Shown here piece after piece: positions 53,601-64,000 of a stretch of DNA of 64,000 nt (position 1 is the first letter of the stretch; the number at the start of each line of letters is the position of its first letter). This DNA is from Branchiostoma floridae (Eukaryota > Chordata > Leptocardii > Amphioxiformes > Branchiostomatidae): contig NC_049990.1 of NCBI RefSeq assembly GCF_000003815.2, positions 2,563,794 through 2,627,793 on the forward strand. Direction: 5' to 3'. Position numbers and translations under genes: made by a program. Under the pieces are notes generated by a model. The model did not search any database. It had not been told where the DNA came from and worked only from the letters and a program-made list of their open reading frames with translations.

Positions 53601-55900
53601 ATGGGGTTTGCCTTGTCGAAGTTATTTTCTGCAAACCCGCGCTCAAATAATTGCTGAACGGCTATCGCGTTTGTTAAACAACTTACGGTACACATTTGTA
53701 CCGCTTGCTCGTGTTCTTATGAGATCTCTGTCTATCTATAAACATAATGAGATGACATAATTGAGCATAATGTAATTGGATACATTTTAAATTAAGATGT
53801 AATGGTTTTGTGTCAGACCTTCCCGTTTTTGAATACCCCGATTTTATTCGTAAAGTTAATGGTAGAGATGAGTTCCTGATATGAGAAATTAGTTGGATCA
53901 TAGTGTATAAATATATATGGCTTTGTTATAGCAAAGGATACTGAAACCCACAACGAGGCCCACCTCGTTGCAACAAAAATATAGACTTTTGTTGTTCTTA
54001 AATGTTTTTAAAGGAGTATATTAAGAATCTAGTTTTTTTCTGTTTTGTAGTGTGTATTTAACCGTATGAGACTTGCTGTGCTTGTCTTCGCTTTAAGCAA
54101 CAAAGCATGATTCACCACAATGGTTAAATGCTTGCAGTACCGAAACTCGAGCTCGTCTGTGGGGGCGCTTTTCGTACCCTTTTCGCCAACTGTCGTGTGA
54201 ATTCGTGAATGTCCGTATAAGATCGTAAACGTTCGTAGACGCCCTCAAGGGAAACGGTGTAATGATGTGTTGACACGAAAATTACGTGTTCTGATGTGTG
54301 TAAGCTGTAATCGGTACTTCCTATGGATAGGGTAGGTCTGTTATGTATCCATAGAGACAAACAAACGTTTCTTTACCTGCCTAATGATACATACCTAGTC
54401 ACTTGACCTCCAGATCGTTGGGTGATGGCGGTGTGGGGTATGTGGTAGTGCAGGTTGCCATAAAGATAGAAAGCTTTTACAGAGACGTCTCTTTCTTACA
54501 GTCAACCTTTCCAGCAGGCGTAGGGACGTTTTTTGTCCTCAATAAAAAAAAAAGCTCTGATATATATCCGACAGGTGTTTTGCAATTCATTCGATGATAA
54601 GGTACTTGAAGAACTATGTTTGGTTTTCCAACGTACGTGTTATGATGGCAACAACTACAAATTTCTGTTATCAGTTTTAACCATGGAAACGATCTTTAAC
54701 GACGTATCACGTAACACATGAAGAGAGAATGATAAAAACACGATATGATAAAGTATGTTTTTGAAACAAAATTTAGTATAAACATGTAGGGGCACATGTT
54801 GAAAGTTTTAGGTTTGTTTTCATGATTATGAACAGTGTGCTGTTGAGTTTCTAAAGTGACTTTGAAAATTTCAAGTTCCCATCGTTTTTTGAATCCCTTC
54901 AAAGCCAGTAATATCTGTCCTTTCCATCTTCATGAAAGTCTTTTCTATGTTAGAAGCTCTCTAAGGCGGAAAGTGGTGCAGTCAGTCGAGATATTATGCA
55001 GACAACAAAGCGCTGATGTAATTATAGTAATTATCTCCAATCAGAGGACATTACAAGATCTAAGCTGGGCGTTGTCATCGTGACGTCGCTTAACACTCTT
55101 TTTGTTGGAAATGTCTCACACATGATTTGACAAACCGACTATAGGTAAACCCATACAATCCTACTTTTTACCATTATCACGAAGCGAGACGAAGCCTAAC
55201 CTAGTACATGTATATGGGTCCCATATGCTAGACTTCGATACTTGGACTAACATTTGGATGCTTGGATATCCATAATTATAAGATTTGTCCAGAGATGATC
55301 GTTGCCAATACATACAATCACTCATTCACCTATTCGCAATAGAGAACCTTGTTAGTGCATCTTGTATGTGGCATTAAGGCTAATCGTCACTAATGCCTTC
55401 TATTGTTATCGCTTTGCTAGTAAGTTTTTTTTTTTTGTGTGTGTGTGTGTGTGTGCAGTCTATGTTATAGTCTGTATATCAGACTGACTGGGCCCTAAGA
55501 GCTACAAAATGTGAAAACGAACCACATATTCAAGGTCTACATGCCTATTATTTTAGACTCTTCGTAAGTTCCTATTCCTATTTCTAGCGTTTGTAAGCTA
55601 ATTGTCAAATGATTGTTTTTATTTCGAATCATTGCGGCATTTGAAACAGTTGCACCAAAAAAATGCATCAAATAACGCATTTTGCCTGCCAGTCTCTCGC
55701 TCTTTGTGCTACGCGGTGTTGACAAGTTGATCCGTTGTTTATACTTTCTACCCCGGGGTCTTTTGTGACACGCCAGCTAACACGTACAGTATACAGTTGC
55801 AGATTTGTTTATTTCCTCAGCTCTAACTCTTTCAAACGAACAAATCCCGTCTCTCACATACTCTAACCGTTTTTTGTTCCTCTGTTTACGTCTTCATTTA
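53601..55900. other. Intergenic region between GH31 copy B and the doublecortin gene
   Basis: The two genes are divergent across this stretch. It is AT-rich, with a (GT)n run at about 55437-55455. Small open frames on both strands lack coding character and splice context. Nothing could be supported. Confidence 0.45.
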
Positions 55901-55921
55901 CCGGGGTTAGCCAACCGTGAG

Positions 55922-56283
55922 TGACGTCATGCGCTTGCTTTCACGCGAATTGCAGGCCGAGCTCACCTGGCCTATCTCATTATGGGCGTTGCCTAGCGAC
56001 GCGGATGCCATTTCACCCAAATATCCCCGGGCCATTCTGACCCGGGCGCTGACACACGAGTCCCCGCGCTCTCACTCACTCGTACTCACTCACACCTGTA
56101 TTCGCGGACGGCGTGGAATACGGGAACCATTTAAGAACATTCACGAGAAATCACTGCGATCCATTGCGGCTCATCTTGCATTCTGTAAGCGTGCGAGGCT
56201 TACGGGATGACGCAGTGATTCTATCGGACCTGTCAGCGCGTTTCTTTGAGGCTCATCTTCACAAAGCTTCGCCGCTGCCAGGA
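55922..56283 (+). promoter_or_regulatory. GC-rich promoter and 5' UTR of the doublecortin gene, with CRE and X-box
   Basis: The base composition changes to GC-rich with many CpGs. TGACGTCA (CRE) lies at 55922-55929. GTTGCCTAGCGAC at 55988-56000 fits the RFX X-box (GTTGCC-N-RGYAAC) with one mismatch. The GC-rich block runs to the ATG at 56284. X-boxes mark ciliary genes, and vertebrate DCDC2 is a ciliary protein, which fits the downstream product. Factor binding is inference. Confidence 0.5.
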
Positions 56284-59200
56284 TGTCACTCGGTAAGACT
56301 GCCCCCCTCCCCACAATCATCCTTAAAATGCCTTCCGCCATCTTGTATCTTGTCTTCTAAGGTTTGGGGTAAAGATGTGTGTTTTTCAGTGTCTTAGAGT
56401 GTGTAAGCACAGAATTTAAGACAACAAGAAGACAAGTAGGTCATGCTTGATTGCTTGTAGATGTCTTCTTTTGTACGTAATTTGGTAAACATGTACAAGG
56501 TGCATCGTATTGTTCGGCTTCGACTACGATATTTTTACTAGCAAGTTGAGGTCATTTTTATGCCAGTCATTAATGTATCGTACAAAATGTAGCTGTCTTT
56601 TTGACGAAAAAGCTTATGGGATCATATAAAATCGTAACCGATTGTCGGTTTTGTCATAGGCTCAGCAGTACGTAAATCGTATATACAAAATCATACAACG
56701 TAATTCACTATAAACACGATTCGCCACGCATTTAATTCTAGCACATGAGGCGCGTATGATATCATTAATCAGGTTTGGATCATCTAATACATGGATATGA
56801 GAATAGATGCTAAAATACATACACATTGTCGTAGTTAGAAGGATATGGCTGTAACAATATCTAGAACGCGTTCGACAGTTTGTAACCGCCTTGTTGTGTA
56901 TTGCACGCATGGGTGACGAAAGGCTATTCGTGTCTAATATTTGCGCTACCGAGTATCGATACCACCGCGATTAGACATACATACTGTTGACAAGCGTATC
57001 AGATGCTTTAATCATGCCTTTATGACCCCATAGGTGCTAAGTATAGACTGTTTCGCATACATTTATTCTCAAATTAGAATGTACAAGCTTAGACGTACAA
57101 TGAATAATCCAAAATGCGAAAAAAAGATAGATCTGTCGCATATCTAAGAAATCTAGGAACAGGTAATTTTTGTTTTTCAGGGTCTGTCAATATGTTGAAA
57201 GATTTAATGTCTTAACTATTTTATCTATAATAAATCCTATTACTTTAAAGCGACTAGAAAAAACCCAAACAACCAGATATTTTGCAATATAACCAGAAAA
57301 AATGCATGTCTTGTTCAGACTGTAGAAATTTAGAAAAGCCTTAGATGGTACGAGAATCCTTCCCCTGCGGGATATAAAAATCATATCGTCTAAAACGTCT
57401 AAATCTTCTTTCTGTGCTTGTTTGAATGTCGGATCGCCTGAATTATCAGGAAATCCTTAACAGCCTCCCTTTTTAGAAGAGTCCCGATTTCTACATCGAT
57501 TTCACTTACATCACAATAAAGAAACGGCCATCGAGTAATCCATACAGGGCTCTTTATAAATGGGAACATAGGATCATAGTGCTTTTGTAGTACAAGAGAG
57601 GCCAACTTCAATTGCAACTCGTTACAAACTCGTTATGCAATTTGAGAGGTAACGGTTTCACAAAGGCTCCAATTCACACCCCACTGGGCATTTTGGAGTT
57701 GATTTGATTTTTCTGCACATGTTAAGAAAATAATGAAGAATTCAACAATATATATATGACAACAAATTTTAAAGAGGAAAGCGTACCGTTCTGAATTAGA
57801 AGATATAATGACTTGTTCTGTGCCTTACTAATCTAATCAGGTAATTCCAAGATAAGTATAAATATAACAAATCAAAAAATGATAACACTAATCAGATATT
57901 GGCAGGCAATAAGATACCTGATATGTCCCATAGGAATGGCAAGGAAGGCGTACTTTCTACAAATGAGACCCACGGGGGCTGTTACGGTTGAGTCTTGCTT
58001 GATGCGCTAAGAAATGTTGCAACATCAGGAAACAGACTGTTGATATGACGCAAGAAAAAGCCTAGTGACGTTCATACGGTCGAACCCAGCCACAAAATTC
58101 GTCATACAAAATAACACTGTCAGTTTTTTCGAATGTAAAGATATATTCAAATGTGGTTGTGACATATGGGTTGTAGCGTATCTAACACATAGTTACCATT
58201 GTCATCATGATATGTTCATCGCTACTTTTATACCAGTGACTCATGCACATTATACGACTTAATAGGTACAGCTAGAAACCTGTCAAAATCAGTCGCTCTA
58301 TTACTGCGTGCCCATGAGTTGTTGCTTGGTAACAAGCCCGCCTAAATAGAACATTATCACTTCTTGTCATGCAAACGACAACAATGATTGCCTGCTGTAA
58401 ATTTCGCCCTGTAACTCTGTTTGCAAAAAAAATACTTATTTGAAAGAACAATTCTTTAGTATTTTTTTTCTCAAAAATGGTAAGTTTTACTCTGTAAATC
58501 TGAGTGTAAGAAAGCAAGATATACTTATTTGAAAGATCAATTCTTTCTAAGCTGTATTTTCATAATCAACCCACGGACGACACTGAGCATCCATGTTGTC
58601 TTGTGTAATAATGCATAATTCAACTTCGGGATCACAAGGTTAGGGGTTCTAATCCCACAGCCTTTGGTCTTACTCCGACTTGCACATTACAAGAAGTCCT
58701 TCATATTGGGCGCCTTTTATCTTAAGATGTCAGTTAAGGAGAGCAATGTTTAAGAACAATTCCGACTCCTTGAAAGACAATCGTAGCATGCTTCAGTGTG
58801 AACTGCCCACTTCCCATCGATACAATTCCCCTTCACACAAGCCTTGCGACAGGATAAGGAAACAAATTGAAGATATTTATAGGACCCAAGACAGCGTTGA
58901 ATGCGCAAAACTTCTGTCTTGAAATGGAAACGTTTATCGCCAGACCCTTAATGTTGACACTCAAATTCAGTGAAAGTCTCGCCGAAAATCACATGACGTG
59001 AAAAAAAATGCTTTCGAAAGATCGTGCGACATACGCAAATTGAACGTTAACTGCAAATGTCCTTACTTCTAGTGTCTGCCGTAAGAAAACACAACCCAGA
59101 AGACGTTAACAAATCACTCCTGACTCCAAACGGCCTTAGGGCACACTCCGCGCCGTGTAGGGTCCTTGTTGCACGCCTTCTTGAGTTACCATCACACCCG

Positions 59201-62200
59201 GCCTTTGTCTGGGACCGGTGCATGACGCCCTTTTGAAACAGTTATAAGGCTCTGTTCTCAGTGGAACAGCTCGTAGTGCACGTTACATAGCTCCTTCTGT
59301 GGCAGGATTTATGGTGCACATTTTATGATTCAGTCTCTGAACTTAAGTCTAGTTAATCTTATTTCCTTTTCCTAAATGCATAATATATATGTGTCGTTCG
59401 TCCGCCGTATGCTACATGTTAATCTAATAATCATTTCAGTTTGACTTCTGAATGTTTCCGGTCGGCACACATCACGGCGAACCACCAAAAAGGTAGAATT
59501 GCCCGTGAATCTCAGTTGCTTAGGGATGACGCCCCACGCTATTCTGTAGCCCTTTGGCCACATTGAACCACTATACTTGTATCGATAACTCACGGTAGTG
59601 AGTTCTTTAACGTACTCGCAACAAACGCAGGGAGACTTTCTTCAAGATTGAACCATCTGCCCTCAAGTGACCCCATCGTTAATGTTGAGGACCTCTTTGG
59701 GTGTATTTTAGGCACAGTGGTCTCACCTTCGTGCCTATGTCTTTTATGTGGCTCCTTCTTAAAGGTGCAATAGCGATGGCTTTTGGTTTAGTTTATTGGT
59801 ATTAAATTTCGTCTCTTTGCTGTACTTCCCTAGCCCCTACCAGGCTTCACAGGTCGCCAGTAGAATAGTCGAAATTTGCCATATAGGTGATATGACATGA
59901 GTTAGCTTGCCGTCACCTTTTTCAGCTCACTATTGTGACATTATATCTGTCTTATTGAATATCATCACCAGTCACTGGGTTTAGCAATATGATTGTTTTT
60001 TGTTTTCAGTCTTTTATAATTTTTCTCTTTCTGTCATGGTTACTATCATGGCTCATGGAAAGAATATCTGAGATTCTCTGTAAGGCTGCACCGAAAATTG
60101 GATAAAATCTAAATCTAACCTTTGGGCATCACAGGTCTGATCTAATTTCTGGATACATTACCTGTTAGTAACCACATTCTTTACCCAACATACAAAACAT
60201 CGTGTATTACAAAATCGATACCGATAGACCATGCAGTGACCTAGAGGACGATTTTGTAGTGGTGCAGAGTACTAGTAGTTTACTCATATGGCTTTCGAAT
60301 GCGGGCCGTGTTGCTATAGAGAATAGTCCCCGTTTTCAGGACACAAGTCCCGCCAATGCTATAGAACAAAGCAGGCAAAAATATTTATTGCTGACGCTTT
60401 AATCAATAATTGTCTTTTCCCCATTCATCAATTTGTATCTTTAGTTCTTTTTGCGCTCAAAAATACAACATTCTGGAGATATTGAAAATATCAATTAATG
60501 TAAAACTAGGCATGCCATTGTCAACATCGAGATAAGACAAGACCTTCTTCGTGCGTGACCAATGACACCTGATGTCATTTCGCCTGACAACCGTTGCTAA
60601 CAACAAATATCAACAAAGATTGACGAGATAGGACAATGGCCTTGGGTTGGGGAACTAGTTAGTTGATATGGCTGCCTTGTAGTACAATGATAGATCAGTT
60701 TCAGGACGATTTGTCGTTTTTGTTCTTCTGTTACAAATGTAAAATGGTCGGTCACTGTAGATTAGAGAATATCTGTTTCTCTTCAAAAATAAATAAGTAC
60801 TGTATAAGTATTCATTAACCAATACAAAATAAGGAGGCAATAAGTGAATTAATTATATGGATTTAAAATTGATATGTCTTACACGTGTATCTTTTTTTTA
60901 CTGAAGTACATTTCTTGTACATCGTTTCCAAATCCCCAAACATATTTTGACTCCCATCCTTGTAAACTTACTTTCACCTGTCTTGTCTCTTGAGACACAT
61001 TCACATTCATTTCTCATTACATCTTATAAGTCATCCAAGGGGATAATCCTTTCGGATTTAGTGGAATAATCCGATTTTAGTAATATAAGCTTAGGCCACA
61101 GCAAGTAAATGTTATGGGTTACATCAGCGCGCTCATTAATTATCGCCTGATTTCAGAAAAACCAACAAGACTCGAATGCCTTGTTAGTTGTGATGCCACG
61201 TTTTTGTCACTTCAAATATTGTTACGACGTTTATGCTGTCTATTGTAGAAATTAGCCATCTTAATGGCATCTTGTTTTTTCATTCACGCTATCTCATTAT
61301 TTTTGCATTCTGCATAGGATGTCATCCATAAAATTTAGTTGCTGTGGCCTTTATATAGCGTCGTCGCAAATCACAGAAGCCCACTTCTTTCTTATCCCGG
61401 CTTGTCCATAGATTCTTTCCGGGTTTTCCCGGGATAATGCTTCATGTATAATTCACGCGACAAGCGTGTTCACTTGTTATGGAACAAGGGGCAGTACTGA
61501 CGACAAGCGATTTGCGTGCGGCCAAAACCCCACTTCAAACCTACGCGTTTGTTCAACGAGCCGTAGGGGACGGGCTAATTATGTTGTCAATGGAAGGGCA
61601 TAATGGGGGAGTTCAAGTTACCAGATTTGATAAATATTAATATGCAGAGCAAGTAAATCATTATGTCAATGGGAGGGCATGATGGGGTTCTGCAGGTGAC
61701 CGGAAAGGATATATTTTAAGATGCAGGATGATTAAATCATTGTGTCAATGGGAGGGTATGATGGGGTGGTTCAGGTAACCGGATATGGTATATGTTAAAA
61801 TGTAGGGTGACTAAATAATTGCGTTAACGGAAGGGCATGATGGGGTGCTACAGGTAACCGGTTATGGTAAATTTTAAGATTCAGAGCGAGTAAATAGTTG
61901 TGTAAATGGGAGGGCCTGATGAGGGAGTTCATCAGGTAACCGGATATAGTAAATTTAGAGATGCAGAGCGATTAAATCATTGTGTCAATGGAGGGGGGGA
62001 GGAGTATGATGGGGGAGCGGAAGGTGAACGCAGGCGATACATTTTAAGAGGCACCTGTGGAACGACTTAGTATCTCCACCTACGTAAAATCAGGGGACTA
62101 CTGACCGCGAGTTACCTCTTGGTTGGTATTCAGCTAACCATGTGAGGAGTAAATAATTTGACCATGAATATAGCAACGATACATTCCAAGAATAAATACT

Positions 62201-64000
62201 AGTAATATTGACTCTTGTGTGTAAGAAATAATTTCTGATTTCAAAAGCAAGTTTGCTTGAAATAATTCTTAATGGAATTGAAATATCAAATCCCACAGTC
62301 CTTGCATGTTTTTGCAGCTTGGGATAAAAACAATATTGATTAGGAGAAAACAAATACCAAAGACCACTGGTATCTTGCTCTGATCTAATGCTTGCTCCTA
62401 ACAGTACAGGACAAATAGAATTTAGAAAGCACATCCAGGGTCGTAGCCTCAGTATGTTCTTCGTGATAGTTGCAATATGTTAATAAAAAGATGTCGTGGT
62501 TGCTATTTGTGGATCTCCATTTCTTGTTCTAATTATAAACTGATAAGTTTCTCTGTACTTATTATCTACATACCTTTATCTTCGATTTGATGGATCTATC
62601 TCGTTCGTTTTTCTTTCTATTCGAGCGTGAAAACTTGTTTATCGAAAGAAGAGCCACCCTCTAATCTCCCGTTAACAGAGTTCCGCTTGTTTGACAGTGT
62701 AAGCCACTGCAGGTTTGCTCAAAGTCACTGTGCATTACACCTCTTCCCTTACGGCTAGATAAACAGTTGAAATCAGCAAAAATGGATGGAACAGTGTGAC
62801 AAAATTTATAAGTTTTGCCACACTGCTGACCTAACTTTCTTTGTCTGGTCAACACGCAGCAAGCTTTTCTTCTGTCTAGCCCTTTCTCTCCGTTTACCCT
62901 TAAGAAAGGCATGTAATCCCTAAGAAGGACATATGGTCCTTTACGAATATGGGTATAATCTCTAGAAAGAAAAGTCGGCTGTCCTCTCATGACCTTCGAA
63001 AGAAACGCATTGAAACTGAGCCAAATTCTGTCGGACAGAATCAGACCGAAGTAAAGATCTTGAGACATCGGAGTTTTAATTTTGTGTGAACCGTCGGATG
63101 CACCTTAAACTTAAAAGTGATTTAATAATGACAAGGAAAAAGAGTAAGGAAAATAATTGGTTGGCTTAGAGAACCCTCGTTGGATGTTACCACAGCCCTG
63201 TCCTCAAAGTCAACACGCCCGAGTAGCGTACAAAAGCCCACGTGTAAACTGTACACGGTAGTACAAGGGGTGTGTCAATGCACACTTAGAAACCTGCCTA
63301 AACATTTACATCGCGTTGTCTCTACACACGGATCGAGTTTCCCCAGAAAAATACGCGGAACAAAAGACCTCGTCCCATGCATGTACCCCATACGACAAGT
63401 TTGCGACATATAGTAATGGGCTGTCGTGGCTCTATCGTACAACATTCAGCTATCTTATGACAGAAAAGTTTGTCGTATGCCCATTTCGATGTTTTGTTCT
63501 GTCATGGTTTTGCCGAAAATCGTACCACAAAAAGACTCACACGACGATTTTGACCGTGTCTTTTGAATGAAACGCTCGCAAGTTACACGGCAATGCCATT
63601 GTGGCGGGTCCTAACAGCGTCACCGGGGCGACGCAGAAAGCCCGGTGCAAAGTTTCACCTCTAGGATATAAATTCTAGATCTTTAGTCACCGGCATCAAA
63701 AAGCGCGGGGATACAGTGTCATTTCTTGACAGTGCAGTCACGGAAGGGTGCTCGGTTGTAGACGCTACGGTTAGACTGCGTTTTTCATTGCTGTTGACCG
63801 ATGAAAATGTTTTGATATGTCCCTTGCTGTAGCCATCGCAGCCGCCGAGCGAGCCAAGGCGGTGGTGATCCACAAGAACGGCGACGCTTTTGACCCAGGT
63901 CGGAAGTTCGTCGTGAACGAGAGGGTGGTGAAGGACTTGGATACGTTCTTGAACTATGTGTCGACTGACCTTGGAACAACGCCCTTCGGACCAGTTAGGA
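56284..64000 (+). CDS. Doublecortin-domain protein, DCDC2-like, 5' part (runs off the window)
   Basis: Exon 1 coding is ATG TCA CTC G (56284-56293) with donor GTAAGA. Exon 2 starts at 63833 after CTTGCTGTAG and restores the frame, giving MSLAIAAAERAKAVVIHKNG. The exon then reads GDAFDPGRKFVVNERVVKDL and on to TPFGPVR, the first half of a doublecortin domain (strand, NGD turn, GRKFVV, LDTFL helix). PFGPVR followed by a truncated end matches the DCDC2 group, where PFGxVR precedes IYTP. The role is microtubule binding, probably in cilia. An alternative start, the ATG at 63817 with an in-frame stop just upstream, would give a near-identical N-terminus (MSLAVAIAAAERAK) from one exon. I prefer the two-exon model because of the promoter-like region and the phase match. 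The intervening 7.5 kb holds repeats only. Confidence 0.65.
61093..61350. mobile_element. Foldback element, short copy (family of 5868-6408)
   Basis: AGGCCACAGCAAGTAAATGT at the left and AATTTAGTTGCTGTGGCCT at the right, with GATGTCATCCATAAAATTTA shared with the longer copy. It lies in intron 1 of the doublecortin gene. Confidence 0.8.
61574..62050. repeat. 79-bp minisatellite, about six copies
   Basis: The GTCAATGGxAGGGCATGATG block recurs at 61585, 61665, 61743, 61823, 61902 and 61983 (period 78-81). Each copy is followed by CAGGTxACCGG and a TTTTAAGATGCAGAG stretch. It lies in intron 1 of the doublecortin gene. Confidence 0.9.
62051..63816. other. Distal intron 1 of the doublecortin gene
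   Basis: No gene or repeat was recognised. Scattered open frames on both strands lack coding character. A GATATAAATT at about 63665 is TATA-like and would suit the alternative start at 63817. Confidence 0.4.

Noticed and set aside
53683-54360. Minus-strand open frames in the spacer
   Set aside because: AT-rich, with no coding bias, splice context or recognisable domain.

Overview
The window is animal genomic DNA and is most consistent with a lancelet (amphioxus). It has small exons with clean GT-AG introns, intronless TRIM/NHL-type genes, a very high density of foldback elements and tRNA-derived SINEs, and a degenerate DIRS-like retrotransposon. The species call is inference; every gene model below was read directly from the bases. 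One 100-base N run (49997-50096) marks an assembly gap.

The window is dominated by two tail-to-tail copies of a 22-exon gene for a membrane-anchored, trefoil-containing GH31 alpha-glucosidase of the maltase-glucoamylase/sucrase-isomaltase type. Copy A (7764-23655, +) is complete: 22 exons sum to 2892 nt and 963 codons plus stop, with both catalytic aspartates. Copy B (25071-52941, -) keeps the same exon sizes and phases, but its acid/base aspartate is replaced by serine, exon 5 falls largely in the gap, and the last exon was not found. Intron 16 of both copies carries antisense, intronless NHL beta-propeller genes. Copy A holds one (19980-20846, -). Copy B holds an NHL-only gene (28200-29144), a full RING/B-box/coiled-coil/NHL TRIM gene (30219-32204) and a disrupted NHL gene (33838-36140), all +. 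The nested genes, their upstream modules and a SINE are shared between the two introns, so the nesting predates the inverted duplication.

On the left, 3161-4967 (-) holds an unrecognised gene with a long Pro-rich cytoplasmic-type tail and one membrane segment. A 111-bp repeat with a CTAG target duplication interrupts its first exon. On the right, a GC-rich promoter with a CRE and an RFX-like X-box leads into a tiny first coding exon at 56284. This splices in frame across about 7.5 kb to a doublecortin domain (DCDC2-like) that runs off the window end.

Regulation that can be seen: an exact HNF1 palindrome lies upstream of copy A, with a near-match upstream of copy B. Copy B's promoter/start region is repeated three times in tandem, once with a broken 24-codon copy of exon 1. 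The NHL/TRIM genes share a repeated upstream module. The remaining space is mostly foldback elements, tandem repeats, SINEs and unremarkable intron or intergenic sequence.
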